Both the position numbers and the translations under genes were made by a program. 64,000 nucleotides of DNA, from assembly GCA_945861155.1 (NCBI GenBank), contig CAMATN010000001.1, positions 25,155 to 89,154 on the forward strand, in the 5' to 3' direction. Origin of the DNA: Rhizobium sp. Q54 (lineage in GTDB: Bacteria; Pseudomonadota; Alphaproteobacteria; ATCC43930; CGMCC-115725). Positions within the stretch are counted from its first letter, which is position 1. Every line of letters begins with the position of its first letter. The notes beneath the pieces were generated by a model that had not been told where the DNA came from, searched no databases, and saw nothing but the letters and a program-made list of their open reading frames with translations. Shown here piece by piece: positions 9,725-20,577 of this stretch.

Positions 9725-10240
9725 TCAGCGCGGCGGACAGGTCAGGCTCGCCTGCACCTGGCCGAGAAGCACCGGGTTCCGCGGCCGGTTGGCGCAACGC
9801 GCATTGTATTCGTTGCTCGCCGCGTTGTAGCGCTCGACCGAGCCGCCCAGATCCGCCGCGACTGGGCCCGACGAGCGGCGGAATACCGCGTCGCGCTGAT
9901 CGAGCATCTGGCGAAACCGCGCGACCGATTGCGGGTTGTTAACGTCCATGCTGGCGCGCTCGCGCGCCAATTGGGCATCGAGGCGACCCAACTCGCCCCG
10001 CATTTCATCATCGGAACGCCGGCTTGCCGCGGTACTCGCGCCGAGTTCATCGACGGACTGCTTCAGGCATAGGCATGCGGCGATCTCGGCGCTTTCCGGC
10101 GAGGGCGGCGGCGGGGCAACGGCTAACGGTGGCGGCGGGTAGAACGGCGGCGGAGTTTGGGCGGCTACAGCCAGCGGTGCGACAAGCACCGCAACGTAAG
10201 CCCCCAGCAAAGCTGCCCGACGCAGAAACAACGATCGCAT
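9725..10240 (-). CDS. Secreted hypothetical protein
   Basis: Signal peptide MRSLFLRRAALLGAYVAVLVAPLAVAAQ; helical Arg-rich body; two Cys. Confidence 0.65.
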   Translation of the reverse strand: MRSLFLRRAALLGAYVAVLVAPLAVAAQTPPPFYPPPPLAVAPPPPSPESAEIAACLCLKQSVDELGASTAASRRSDDEMRGELGRLDAQLARERASMDVNNPQSVARFRQMLDQRDAVFRRSSGPVAADLGGSVERYNAASNEYNARCANRPRNPVLLGQVQASLTCPPR

Positions 10241-10388
10241 GATCCCTCCCCTTCCATTCAAATGATTAACCCCTCGAATCGTCATCCCCGGGCTAACCCC
10301 GCCGGGTCGCGCCCGGGTGATGACGACGGTAGAGGCACGACAACGCCCCGAAACCGGCCCCCGACTCCTGTCGCAGAACGCGGCGAAA

Positions 10389-11264
10389 TCAGGTCGGCGA
10401 CGGTTTGTCCGACAGGCCCTTGACGGTTTCCGCGGCCGTCGAGGTTACGGCATCGACCGCGCGGGTGGCGGCTTCACGAACCTGCGACAAAGCGTGCTCC
10501 CCCGCTTCCTGGGTTTTGTTCCACAGAGCATCTCGCGTATCGCCCAGCCACTCGTTCTCGGCCCGCGTCACCGGCAGCAACGCCGCGATCAGCGCACCGG
10601 CCATGATGCCGATGCCGCCGACAATCAGCGGGTGCCGCTCGAACGCATCGCTCAGCTGGTCGGACACGCGTCCCGCCCCGGTCCCGGCATAATTGCCGGC
10701 GCGGTTTATCAGGGCGCCGCCCGAATCGCGCACCGAACGAAGCGCGTCCTGGGCAATGTCGGTCACCTGGTGGACCCATCCCTCGGGCCGGGCATCGTTG
10801 GATTCGTCGACCATCCGATTGCCGGTGTGGCCAAGCGCCTGGCCGCTCGAGGCGGACGATCCGATCCCGACCCGGCCGGCGACATCGGAGGCTAATTCGC
10901 CCGCGCGATTTCCGATATCGCTCGCCAGATCGGCGACCCGCCGCCCCGCCGCTGCGATGCGCTCGTCGTGGGCCAAGCGGTCGACGACGTTGCTGTTGCT
11001 CGCGATCAGCCAGGCCGCGCCGATGCCGATCAGAGCGACCGGGACCGGGTTGGCGCGGATCACGTCGAGCCCGCGGTTGATGGCTTCGTTGGTGCCGAAG
11101 GTATCCCTAACCATTTCGAATCCCTTCCCAAGGAGATGACGCGCCATCAGCTTGCGCTCGATGGCGTCGAGAGTGAGAGTGAGGTCGGCGCGAGAGCGCT
11201 CGATTTGACGCTCGATTTCGGCCGGCGATGGCGAGTCGTCAGGCGTGGTCCCAGGGGCGGTCAT
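10389..11264 (-). CDS. DUF3618 domain-containing protein
   Basis: AEIERQIERSRADLTLTLDAIERKL; ATGA overlap with the upstream gene's stop. Confidence 0.88.
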   Translation of the reverse strand: MTAPGTTPDDSPSPAEIERQIERSRADLTLTLDAIERKLMARHLLGKGFEMVRDTFGTNEAINRGLDVIRANPVPVALIGIGAAWLIASNSNVVDRLAHDERIAAAGRRVADLASDIGNRAGELASDVAGRVGIGSSASSGQALGHTGNRMVDESNDARPEGWVHQVTDIAQDALRSVRDSGGALINRAGNYAGTGAGRVSDQLSDAFERHPLIVGGIGIMAGALIAALLPVTRAENEWLGDTRDALWNKTQEAGEHALSQVREAATRAVDAVTSTAAETVKGLSDKPSPT

Positions 11265-11731
11265 CGCAAGCGCTCTTTGAGCCATGCTTCGTCGTCGCGC
11301 AATGTGCGCAACGTCCGGCTCGGCATCAGTGACTGCCCATCGAACCGGCTCTTGCCGATCATCAGCAGCGCGCCGCCGATCGCGACGACGGCAAGGCCGA
11401 CAATCAGGGCCGCTAGCCAGGCCGGCAGAATTTCGGCCAGGCCCAGTACCGCGGCGGCCAGCAACACCAGCCAACCGCTGAACGCGAAGAGCACGCCAGC
11501 CGCGAGCATCGTCGCGCCCTGGCCGACCTGGCTGAATTTCTCATGCAGCTCGGCTTTGAGGAGCGCGAGCTCCTGGCGGATCAGCAGCATGCTCTCGCCG
11601 GCGAGGTCCGACAGCAGGTTGCCGATCGAACGCTCGGTTTTCGGCCGTGGCCCGATGATTTCGGGCCCCCCGGCGCCCAGGCCCATGCCGCGGGCCCCGG
11701 CGGGATCCCTGGCGGGGTCGACTGCCATCAT
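11261..11731 (-). CDS. Phage-holin-3_6 / YqjE-like membrane protein
   Basis: LLSDLAGESMLLIRQELALLKAELHEKFSQVGQGATMLAAGVLFAFSGWLVLLAAAVLGLA. Confidence 0.85.
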   Translation of the reverse strand: MMAVDPARDPAGARGMGLGAGGPEIIGPRPKTERSIGNLLSDLAGESMLLIRQELALLKAELHEKFSQVGQGATMLAAGVLFAFSGWLVLLAAAVLGLAEILPAWLAALIVGLAVVAIGGALLMIGKSRFDGQSLMPSRTLRTLRDDEAWLKERLR

Positions 11732-12402
11732 CGGTTCTCCGGCGGGGAACCGACGCCGGAACCCGGCTTCGAATTTCCGGGCATCGCGCCGCTAACACCG
11801 GCGCCGCCGATGCGAGCGGCGCCGCGCGTGTCTCCGCCATGGCCTATCGGCCGCGCCTGCGACGACGACGGCGTGTCGGCAGCGCCCGAGCGGGCGGCCG
11901 AAGAGATCATGAATCTTCCGGCAACAAATCCGATTCCAATCGCGCCGGCGACGAATGCAATCGGCCATCGACGCCCGAAATTCTCGATATCACCGGTCAG
12001 CTCGCTCCACGAACGATCCCGCAGCCGCTCTGCGAAGTCGCCGATCTGCCGGGCCGCCTCGTCGCCGTAATGGGCGACGGTCCCGCCCTTCATCCCGCTT
12101 TTCTGATCGAGAGACTGTACCGAATTGCGCAATGTGTGGCTCAGCGCGGTGATTTCGTTTGCGGCGCGGTTGCGCTGTTCCTCGAACAGCGTTGTCGCAC
12201 TATCGCGTACCGCGGCGAACAGCTCGGTGCCGATTTGCTTGGCATCCTCGATGGCGCGCCCGGCTCCCTGCTCGATCAAGCTCTTCGAATCCTGTCCGCC
12301 CCGTTCAATCCGGTCGTCGCCCTGGCGCTGACCGCCGGAGGGGACAGATGCAGCGGTGCCACCCGAGAATGAGCCCGATGTCGTTCGCGTCGTATCCGCC
12401 AT
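11728..12402 (-). CDS. Hypothetical stress/membrane-associated protein (long helix plus single TM), co-transcribed with holin-like and DUF3618 genes
   Basis: FAERLRDRSWSELTGDIENFGRRWPIAFVAGAIGIGFVAGRFM; overlap with next gene. Confidence 0.75.
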   Translation of the reverse strand: MADTTRTTSGSFSGGTAASVPSGGQRQGDDRIERGGQDSKSLIEQGAGRAIEDAKQIGTELFAAVRDSATTLFEEQRNRAANEITALSHTLRNSVQSLDQKSGMKGGTVAHYGDEAARQIGDFAERLRDRSWSELTGDIENFGRRWPIAFVAGAIGIGFVAGRFMISSAARSGAADTPSSSQARPIGHGGDTRGAARIGGAGVSGAMPGNSKPGSGVGSPPENR

Positions 12403-12635
12403 AGTTTCCTCCGCTAACCCGAAACCGGCTGACCAGCCGGAAACCTTGCCGACAAAACGGCCGTGGGGCGGTTGCGGTTCCACCCGAGTGGATGCGCCGA
12501 CGGCAGCGTGGGCGGATAGGGCTTGGGGATTGGCCGGGAATCACTCGACTGGCCGCAGGTGGCGCCGCCGGCGACTGGGCTCTCGCCAAGATTACAGGGC
12601 CGAACCAGCAATCCTGGCGAGAGGTCAAATTTTAT

Positions 12636-12869
12636 TTACTGCTTGCGCGTAACCGCGGGGTCCTCGCCGGCGCTGTGTCGTTTGCCGATTGCTTCCGCCC
12701 GCTCGAGCTCGTGTTTTTCCTTGTCGAGCGATTTTTCGGCCTCGCGCGCCTTTTCCTCGACCTTGCCCGACTCGGCAAAGCGGTGTTGCGCCTCGTTAAA
12801 TTCGCGCGCGGCGGTTTTGTTGCCCTCGCCTTCGTTACGCGCGTCCGCGCCTTCGGGTTTCTTATCCAT
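12636..12869 (-). CDS. Small charged hypothetical protein (77 aa)
   Basis: MDKKPEGADARNEGEGNKTAAREFNEAQHRFAESGKVEEKAREAEKSLDKEKHELERAEAIGK; Lys/Glu-rich. Confidence 0.6.
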   Translation of the reverse strand: MDKKPEGADARNEGEGNKTAAREFNEAQHRFAESGKVEEKAREAEKSLDKEKHELERAEAIGKRHSAGEDPAVTRKQ

Positions 12870-13002
12870 GGGGACCTCCGTTGCCCGATCTGTCTCATCC
12901 GGCGAACGACGGCGGACCCCATGCCGTTGCTGACTGTCGCTCAGATTGCCCGGACAACCCGTCAATCGCCAGACCGCGCCAATCTCCCAGACCGCGCCGA
13001 TC

Positions 13003-13857
13003 TCACCGAGCCATGATGACCGGGATACGCGCCTCCATGATGATGTGACGGGTCGCGCCGCCAAAGATCATCTGTCGGATGCGGCTTTGCGTATAGGCGC
13101 CCTTGAGCAACAGATCGGCGCCGGCCGCCACCGCCTCCTTGAGAAACGATTCTCCCTGCGGTTTCTGCCGGCCGACCGCGGTGCGCAGGCTGACCGAGAG
13201 CCCGTGGCCTTCGAGGCTGCGAACCAGCTCCTCGCCGCTGGGACCGGGCTCAGGCATGTGTTGCGGGCCGACCGCGATAACGACGACCTGGCTCGCCTGC
13301 GTCAGAAAGGGCATCGCGAGCGCCACGGTCAGCGCGGTTTCGGTGCTGCCGTTCCAGGCGATCGCGATCGTATCGCCGAGTTTCGAGCCCATCGCCGCCG
13401 GCACCATCATGACCGGGCGTCCGCTTTCGAATAGCGCATCCTCGAGCGTCGCCTCGGCAATCGAGGCGAGCTTTTCCGGCTGTTCGACGACGATCAAATC
13501 ATAGACCCGGCCGCTCATGCCGACGATCGCGTTCTGGCGGCCATCCTCTTCGCGCCACGACGCGCTCGGGCCGACATAACCCGGCGCTAGCGGCCCGATC
13601 GGCACGCCGCGCGCATCCATGAAATCGCGGAACAGGCGTCGCGCCTGATCGCGCCGCTCCTGGCCTTCGCGCTCAAGCGTGCGATCGACCTCGGAGGAAA
13701 TCGAAAACCCCATTTCGCCGCCGAACACCACAGCGTATTCGGTGGTCAGGCTATGCAGCCCGACGATGTGGCCGTTGAACCGGCGGGCCGACATCAACGC
13801 CGCTTCGAGCACCGGCCCCGCATTGCCGTCGCCGATCACGGCCAGCAGATTCATCAT
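13003..13857 (-). CDS. Universal stress protein (tandem UspA-like)
   Basis: AIAWNGSTETALTVALAMPFL, AGADLLLKGAYTQSRIRQMIFGGATRHIIMEARIPVIMAR. Confidence 0.93.
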   Translation of the reverse strand: MMNLLAVIGDGNAGPVLEAALMSARRFNGHIVGLHSLTTEYAVVFGGEMGFSISSEVDRTLEREGQERRDQARRLFRDFMDARGVPIGPLAPGYVGPSASWREEDGRQNAIVGMSGRVYDLIVVEQPEKLASIAEATLEDALFESGRPVMMVPAAMGSKLGDTIAIAWNGSTETALTVALAMPFLTQASQVVVIAVGPQHMPEPGPSGEELVRSLEGHGLSVSLRTAVGRQKPQGESFLKEAVAAGADLLLKGAYTQSRIRQMIFGGATRHIIMEARIPVIMAR

Positions 13858-13971
13858 GGTTCCGACCCTGCTCCCGAGTGGCCGCAGGCTGGCGGCATAC
13901 ACCTTTTATGGCATGATACAGCATTGCACCAACGGTAGATAGCGCCCCTCATGGACCGCGACGGCACTCGG

Positions 13972-14967
13972 ATGACCAGGACACGGAGATTTTTGGCGGC
14001 CGCCCTTTCTGCCTGCGCGATGCTGGCGCTGGCGCGCATGGCTGCGGCCGAAACGGTCGCTTTCGGCACGGACTGGAAGGCCCAGGCCGAGCATGGCGGG
14101 TTCTATCAGGCGATCGCCGCCGGCATCTACCAGCGCCATGGAATCGAGGTGAAGCTGCGGCAGGGGGGCCCTCAGGTCAATCACGCGCAGCTGCTGGCGG
14201 CTGGAATCCTCGACTTCAATCTCGCGTCAAACTCGTTCGTGCCGCTCAACTTCGCGCAGCAGAACATCCCGATGGTGGCGGTCGCTGCGATCTTCCAGAA
14301 GGACCCCTCGGTGCTGATCGCCCATCCCGGGCAGGGCGCCGACAGCCTCGCCGCGCTGAAGGGCAGGCCGATCATGATCGGCTCCGACACGCGGGTGACC
14401 AGCTGGCTCTTCCTGAAGCAGAAATTCGGCTACACCGACGACCAGATCCGGCCCTACGGCTTTAGCGTGGCGCCGTTCCTCGTCGATCAGAAGGCGATCC
14501 AGCAGGGCTATCTGACCAGCGAACCTTACACGATCGAAAAAGCAGGAGTGAATTCGGTTGTGCTGCTGCTCGCCGACGCGGGATACAGCAGTTACGGCGC
14601 GCTGATCCAAACCTCGGACCGGCTGGTGCGCGACAAACCCGACCTCGTGCAGCGCTTCGTCAATGCCAGCATCGAGGGCTGGTCGAGCTATCTCTACGCC
14701 GACCCGACGCCGGGCAATGCGTTGATCAAGCGCGACAATCCGGAGATGACCGACGCGCTGATCGCGTATGGCGTCGACAAGATGAAGCGGCACGGCATCC
14801 TCGACAGCGGCGACGCCAAGGAGAGCGGCATCGGGGCGATGACCGAGGCGCGCTGGCGCGATTTCTTCGAGACCATGGTCAAGGCCGGGCTCTACCCCGC
14901 CGAGATGGATTTCCGCCGCGCCTTCACGCCGCAATTCGTCAACAAGCGCGTCGGCACGCGGCCCTGA
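13972..14967 (+). CDS. NMT1/THI5-like ABC transporter substrate-binding protein
   Basis: Signal peptide; TDWKAQAEHGGFYQAIAAGIYQRHGIEVKLRQGGPQVNHAQLLAAGILDF. Confidence 0.9.
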   Translation: MTRTRRFLAAALSACAMLALARMAAAETVAFGTDWKAQAEHGGFYQAIAAGIYQRHGIEVKLRQGGPQVNHAQLLAAGILDFNLASNSFVPLNFAQQNIPMVAVAAIFQKDPSVLIAHPGQGADSLAALKGRPIMIGSDTRVTSWLFLKQKFGYTDDQIRPYGFSVAPFLVDQKAIQQGYLTSEPYTIEKAGVNSVVLLLADAGYSSYGALIQTSDRLVRDKPDLVQRFVNASIEGWSSYLYADPTPGNALIKRDNPEMTDALIAYGVDKMKRHGILDSGDAKESGIGAMTEARWRDFFETMVKAGLYPAEMDFRRAFTPQFVNKRVGTRP

Positions 14968-15000
14968 TTGATCGCATCGCAGGGCCGCCGCCGTTGGCCG

Positions 15001-15324
15001 TTACTGCATCGTCGAGCGCGGCGTGGGCACGATGCGGGTCACGACCATCTTCTCGCGGTTGAGCAGGTCGGGGATTTGCGGGCCGATCTTGGTTTTCCAG
15101 AAATCGGTCTCATACACCGCCTTGTAGAGCGCCTCGCGCTGCGCCTCGCTCTCGAAGCGGCGGATCCAGACATAGACCGACTCGTCGGTCTCGCCCTTGA
15201 AGCTGCCGCAGATCACCATGCCCTTCGCCACCTGAAACGGGATGATCTCCCCTTCCATCAGCGCGAGCCATTCGGCCATCTTGCCGGGCCGGACGTGGTA
15301 TTGCCGCAATTCGTAAAAAGCCAT
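15001..15324 (-). CDS. NIPSNAP family protein
   Basis: MAFYELRQYHVRPGKMAEWLALMEGEIIPFQVAKGM...YVWIRRFESEAQREALYKAVYE. Confidence 0.85.
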   Translation of the reverse strand: MAFYELRQYHVRPGKMAEWLALMEGEIIPFQVAKGMVICGSFKGETDESVYVWIRRFESEAQREALYKAVYETDFWKTKIGPQIPDLLNREKMVVTRIVPTPRSTMQ

Positions 15325-15429
15325 GTCAGTCTCCTGTCGGGTGTATCGCGCCACACTATACATTGACTTTGCGAAATCGGCGCGCCGGGCCGAACTTGCC
15401 CCGCCCGTGCGTAGCGCGCGCATTCGGAG

Positions 15430-15746
15430 ATGATGTCCGCCGCATTCGACACGCTCGAAATATCGAAGCGCCTCAAGGGCGCGGGCGTCGATGATGCCCA
15501 GGCCGAGGCGATTACCGGCGTGCTGCGCGAGTCGCGCGAGGCGGACCTGTCGAGGCTCGCGACAAAGGACGATATAGCGCATGTAAAGGACGACATAGCG
15601 GGTGTCGAAACCTCGCTGCGCGGCGGCATCTCGGGACCGCACTCCGTGCCGAAATGGAGATCCTGCGCCGCGACCTCACGATCCGTCTCGGCGGCATGAT
15701 CGTCGTGGCGACCGGCGTCCTGCTCGCGGCGAAATTCTTCGGGTGA
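15430..15746 (+). pseudogene. Frameshifted CCDC90/DUF1640-like coiled-coil + C-terminal TM protein
   Basis: Frame 1 encodes FDTLEISKRLKGAGVDDAQAEAITGVLRESREADLSRLATKDDIAHVKDDIA; the expected tail EMEILRRDLTIRLGGMIVVATGVLLAAKFFG* continues in another frame after about 15631-15640. Confidence 0.7.
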
Positions 15747-15775
15747 GTTTCTGGGATTGCCCGCAGTTCAGAGGT

Positions 15776-15925
15776 GAATCAATCCTAGCGAACCGAAAAA
15801 GGCGGCTGCAACACGATCACGCGTCCTTCGAGACGGCGCTTCTAAGGATAAGTCTTTGATGGCATTAAGAAAGAACCTCATCCTTGAGGAGCCCGCAAGC
15901 GGGCGTCTCGAAGGACGCAACGCGC
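15776..15925. repeat. Dispersed intergenic element (family C), copy 1, with inverted CGTCCTTCGAGACG / CGTCTCGAAGGACG arms
   Basis: Closely similar about 150-bp stretch at 56739-56897, including AAGCGAACC, CGCGTCCTTCGAGACGGCGCT and AAGAAAGAACCTCATCC. Confidence 0.85.
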
Positions 15926-15964
15926 TGATTCAGCCGAACGCCGATGCACTCACATGCTCTCAGC

Positions 15965-18900
15965 TCACACCGAAAAATACTTCGCCTGCGGGTGGTGGAC
16001 GACGATGGCCGAGGTCGATTGCTCGGGGTCGAGCTGGTCTTCCTCGCTCAGGGTGAGGCCGATCTCGGCGGCGCGCAGCAGGTCCAATAGCTGGCGCTGG
16101 TCGGCGAGGTTGGGGCAGGCCGGGTAGCCGAACGAATAGCGGCTGCCGCGATAGCCCTGGTTCAGCATCTCGTCATGGTCGCGCGCCTCCTCGGCGGCAA
16201 AGCCCAATTCGCCGCGGATGCGCTTGTGGACGTATTCGGCAAAGCCCTCGGCCATCTCGACCGACAGCCCGTGCAAATAGAGGTAATCCTGGTAGCGGTT
16301 GTCGGCGAACCACTCGCGCGCCGCTTCCGAGGCGCGGGCGCCCATTGTGACGACCTGGAGGCCGATCACGTCGCGCTCATTGCCGTCAAGCCCTGGGGCG
16401 TCGATGTCGCGGAAGAAATCCGAGATGCACAGGCCGCCGTCCCTGTTTTGGCGCGGGAAGGCAAAGCGCGCGACTTCGCGATGGCCAGTGTCGTCGAACA
16501 GGATCACGTCGTTGCCCTGCGCGGCGCAGCGCCAATAGCCGTAAGCGGCCTGCGGCAGCAGGATGTCGTCGCCGATCGCCATGTCGAGGATGCGGCGCAA
16601 CGCCGGGCGCAGCTCGGTGCGGGCCCACGCCTTGTATTCGGCGAGCGAGCGGCCGTCCTTCCGATAGCCCCACTGGAATTGATAGAGCATGCGCTCGTTG
16701 AGATACGGCACGATCGCCTTCGCGGGGATGCGGGCGATGGTCCGCGGCCCCCAGAACGGCGGCATCGGCACCGGCACGCCGCGGTTCAATTCGGCGCGGC
16801 GCAGGCGGATCTCCTCCAAATCCACCGGCCGCATCGGCTTCGCGTCGGCGGCGCGGCCGAGCTTGCGTTTCTCGTTGACCGGCCGGCCGATGTTCTTCTT
16901 TTGGACCTCAGCGAGATAGCCGTCGAAATCGTTGCCAACAATTCGGTCCATCAGCGCGAGCCCGTCGAACGCATCACGCGCATAGGCGACGCGGCCGCCG
17001 GCATAGGATTTGACGCAATCCTCCTCGACATAGCGCCGGGTCAAGGCGGCGCCGCCCAGCATGACCGGCACATCGAGCCCCTGCCGGCTCATCTCCTCGA
17101 GGTTCTCGCGCATCACGACGGTCGATTTGACCAGCAGGCCCGACATGCCGATCGCATGCGCCCGGTGCTCGACCGCGGCGTCGAGGATCGCGCCGATCGG
17201 CTGCTTGATGCCGAGATTGACGACCCGGTAGCCGTTATTGGTCAGGATGATGTCGACCAAATTCTTGCCGATGTCATGGACGTCGCCGCGCACCGTGGCG
17301 AGGACGATCGTGCCTTTCTCCTGGCCCTCGACCCGCTCCATGAACGGTTCGAGATAGCGCACCGCCGATTTCATCGTCTCGGCCGATTGCAAGACGAAGG
17401 GCAGCTGCATCTTGCCGGCGCCGAACAGATCGCCAACCGTCTTCATCCCGCCCAACAGGATGTTGTTGATGATGTCGAGCGGGCGATAGCTCTGCATCGC
17501 CAGTTCGAGATCGGCGTCGAGGTCGAGCCGGTCGCCGTCGACGATGCGCTGGGCGAGCCGGTCTTCGAGCTTTTCCGGGCGGCCCTTCTTCTCGGCCTTC
17601 TCGATCGTGCGGTCCTCGAACAGCGCCATGAACGCCTGCAGCGGGTCGTAACCCTCGTGGCGGCGGTCGAAGATCAGATCCTCGGCGACCCGCACCTCCT
17701 CTTCCGGGATGCGGTGGAGCGGCTGGATCTTCGAGAAATGCACGATCGCGCCGGTCAGCCCGCGGCGCAGCGCGTGGTCGAGAAACACCGAGTTCAGCAC
17801 CTGCCGCGCCGGCGGGTTGAGCCCGAACGAGATGTTGGAGAGGCCGAGGATGATCTGGCACTCCGGCATCTTCTCGGCGATGCGGGCGATCGCGTCCAAG
17901 GTGTTGAGGCCGAGCTTGCGGTCGTCCTCGTTGCCGGTGCAGATCGTGAAGGTCAAGGGATCGAACATCAGATCGCTCGGCGCCAGCCCGTGCGTGTTGC
18001 AGGCGAAATCGTAGAGCCGCTCGGCGAGGCGCAATTTGTGGTCGGCATCCTTCGCCATGCCGCTCTCGTCGATCGTCAGCGCGATGATCGCGGCGCCGAA
18101 GCGCTTGGCCAGGCGCAGGCGCTTGTCGGCCGCTTCCTCGCCATCCTCGAAATTGATCGAGTTGATGATCGGCTTGCCGCCATAGAGCTTCATCGCGGCT
18201 TCGAGCACCGGGTATTCGGTCGAGTCGATGACCAGGGGCGCGTTGATCGCGCCGCGCATCCGGGCGACCATCTCGCTCATCTCGGCGATCTCGTCGCGCC
18301 CGACAAAGGCGGTGCAGATATCGAGCGTGTGCGAGCCTTCCTTGACCTGTTCGCGCCCGATCTCGACGCAGCCGTCCCAATCGCCCGATTCCTGCAAGCG
18401 GCGAAAGGCGCGCGAGCCGTTGGCGTTGCAGCGCTCGCCGATCGACAGATACGCGTTCTCCTGGCGCAGCGGCACCTGGCCGTAGAGCGAGGCGACCGAG
18501 GGCACCCACACCGGGCTGCGGGTTTTCGGCAACGGGCGGCTGCGGTCGCGTCCGACCCGGCGCAGCATCTGATCGAGCGCGGCGATGTGCGATTCCTCGG
18601 TGCCGCAGCAGCCGCCGATGATGTTGACCCCATCCTCGAGCACAAAGCGCTCGAGCCATTGCGCCAGCTCCTTGGGCGACAGCGGGTAATGGGTGCGCCC
18701 ATCGATCAATTCGGGGAGCCCGGCATTGGGCTGCACCGAAATCTGCCGGGGCCAATTGTCGCCGAGCCATTTCAGGTGCTCGGCCATCTCGCGCGGGCCG
18801 GTCGCGCAATTGAGGCCGATAATCGGTACGTCGAGCGCGTGGATGATCGTCGCCGCGGCGGCGATGTCGGCGCCGACCAGCAAGGTGCCGGTGGTCTCGA

Positions 18901-19474
18901 CCGTGACCTGGACGATGATCGGGATGTCGCGACCCGCCGCCTCGCGCGCCCGCTTCGCCCCGTTGACAGCGGCCTTGATCTGCAGCGGGTCCTGGCAGGT
19001 CTCGATCAGGATCGCGTCGACCCCGCCGGCGACGAGGCCGGAACACTGGAGGGCGAGCGCGTCTTCGAGGTCCTGGTAGGGCATATGGCCGAGCGTCGGC
19101 AACCGCGTCCCCGGCCCGACCGAGCCGAACACGAAGCGGGTGCGGCCGTCATGCGCCAGTTCGGCGATCGCCTCGTGCGCCAGTTCGGCCGAGCGGCGGT
19201 TGAGCTCGAACGCCTTGTCGGCGATGCCGAACTCGCCGAGCGTGATCGGCGACCCGCCAAAGCTGTTGGTCTGCAGCGCATCGCACCCGGCCCGCAAATA
19301 GGCGAGATGAATCTCGCGCACCAGGTCGGGACGGCTCTCGCACAGTATCTCGGTGCAGTTCTCGTGGCCGTGGAAATCGCGCTCGATATCGAGGATGCGG
19401 CCCTGCACCTGCGTCCCCATCGCGCCGTCGCACAAGAGCACCCGGTCGGCGAGGTAGTCGAGAAGATGGGTCAT
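15965..19474 (-). CDS. metH: Cobalamin-dependent methionine synthase
   Basis: LLCDGAMGTQVQ, INIIGGCCGTEESHI-type Cys pair, GDVHDIGKNLVDIIL (B12-binding DxHxxG), activation domain at C-terminus. Confidence 0.97.
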   Translation of the reverse strand: MTHLLDYLADRVLLCDGAMGTQVQGRILDIERDFHGHENCTEILCESRPDLVREIHLAYLRAGCDALQTNSFGGSPITLGEFGIADKAFELNRRSAELAHEAIAELAHDGRTRFVFGSVGPGTRLPTLGHMPYQDLEDALALQCSGLVAGGVDAILIETCQDPLQIKAAVNGAKRAREAAGRDIPIIVQVTVETTGTLLVGADIAAAATIIHALDVPIIGLNCATGPREMAEHLKWLGDNWPRQISVQPNAGLPELIDGRTHYPLSPKELAQWLERFVLEDGVNIIGGCCGTEESHIAALDQMLRRVGRDRSRPLPKTRSPVWVPSVASLYGQVPLRQENAYLSIGERCNANGSRAFRRLQESGDWDGCVEIGREQVKEGSHTLDICTAFVGRDEIAEMSEMVARMRGAINAPLVIDSTEYPVLEAAMKLYGGKPIINSINFEDGEEAADKRLRLAKRFGAAIIALTIDESGMAKDADHKLRLAERLYDFACNTHGLAPSDLMFDPLTFTICTGNEDDRKLGLNTLDAIARIAEKMPECQIILGLSNISFGLNPPARQVLNSVFLDHALRRGLTGAIVHFSKIQPLHRIPEEEVRVAEDLIFDRRHEGYDPLQAFMALFEDRTIEKAEKKGRPEKLEDRLAQRIVDGDRLDLDADLELAMQSYRPLDIINNILLGGMKTVGDLFGAGKMQLPFVLQSAETMKSAVRYLEPFMERVEGQEKGTIVLATVRGDVHDIGKNLVDIILTNNGYRVVNLGIKQPIGAILDAAVEHRAHAIGMSGLLVKSTVVMRENLEEMSRQGLDVPVMLGGAALTRRYVEEDCVKSYAGGRVAYARDAFDGLALMDRIVGNDFDGYLAEVQKKNIGRPVNEKRKLGRAADAKPMRPVDLEEIRLRRAELNRGVPVPMPPFWGPRTIARIPAKAIVPYLNERMLYQFQWGYRKDGRSLAEYKAWARTELRPALRRILDMAIGDDILLPQAAYGYWRCAAQGNDVILFDDTGHREVARFAFPRQNRDGGLCISDFFRDIDAPGLDGNERDVIGLQVVTMGARASEAAREWFADNRYQDYLYLHGLSVEMAEGFAEYVHKRIRGELGFAAEEARDHDEMLNQGYRGSRYSFGYPACPNLADQRQLLDLLRAAEIGLTLSEEDQLDPEQSTSAIVVHHPQAKYFSV

Positions 19475-19578
19475 CAGTCCTAGTTACCCCTGTCATCCCG
19501 GCGAAAGCCGGGATCCATCGTGCTGCGGGCTCCGACAGCAGAAGAATGGAGGCGTGTCATGATCATGAGCTTGCTTCG

Positions 19579-20577
<999 letters not shown>

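Noticed and set aside
15856-16056. Related ORFs MALRKNLILEEPASGRLEGRNA (15856) and MAVRKNLILRSPQRGRLEGRTAAVP (within 56739..56957)
   Set aside because: Similarity is due to the shared family C DNA repeat; no sign of a real gene.
16175-19483. 1102-aa plus-strand ORF opposite metH
   Set aside because: Antisense open frame created by high-GC codon bias; metH on the minus strand has full family motifs, and the antisense translation is low-complexity Arg/Ala/Asp with no recognisable domain.
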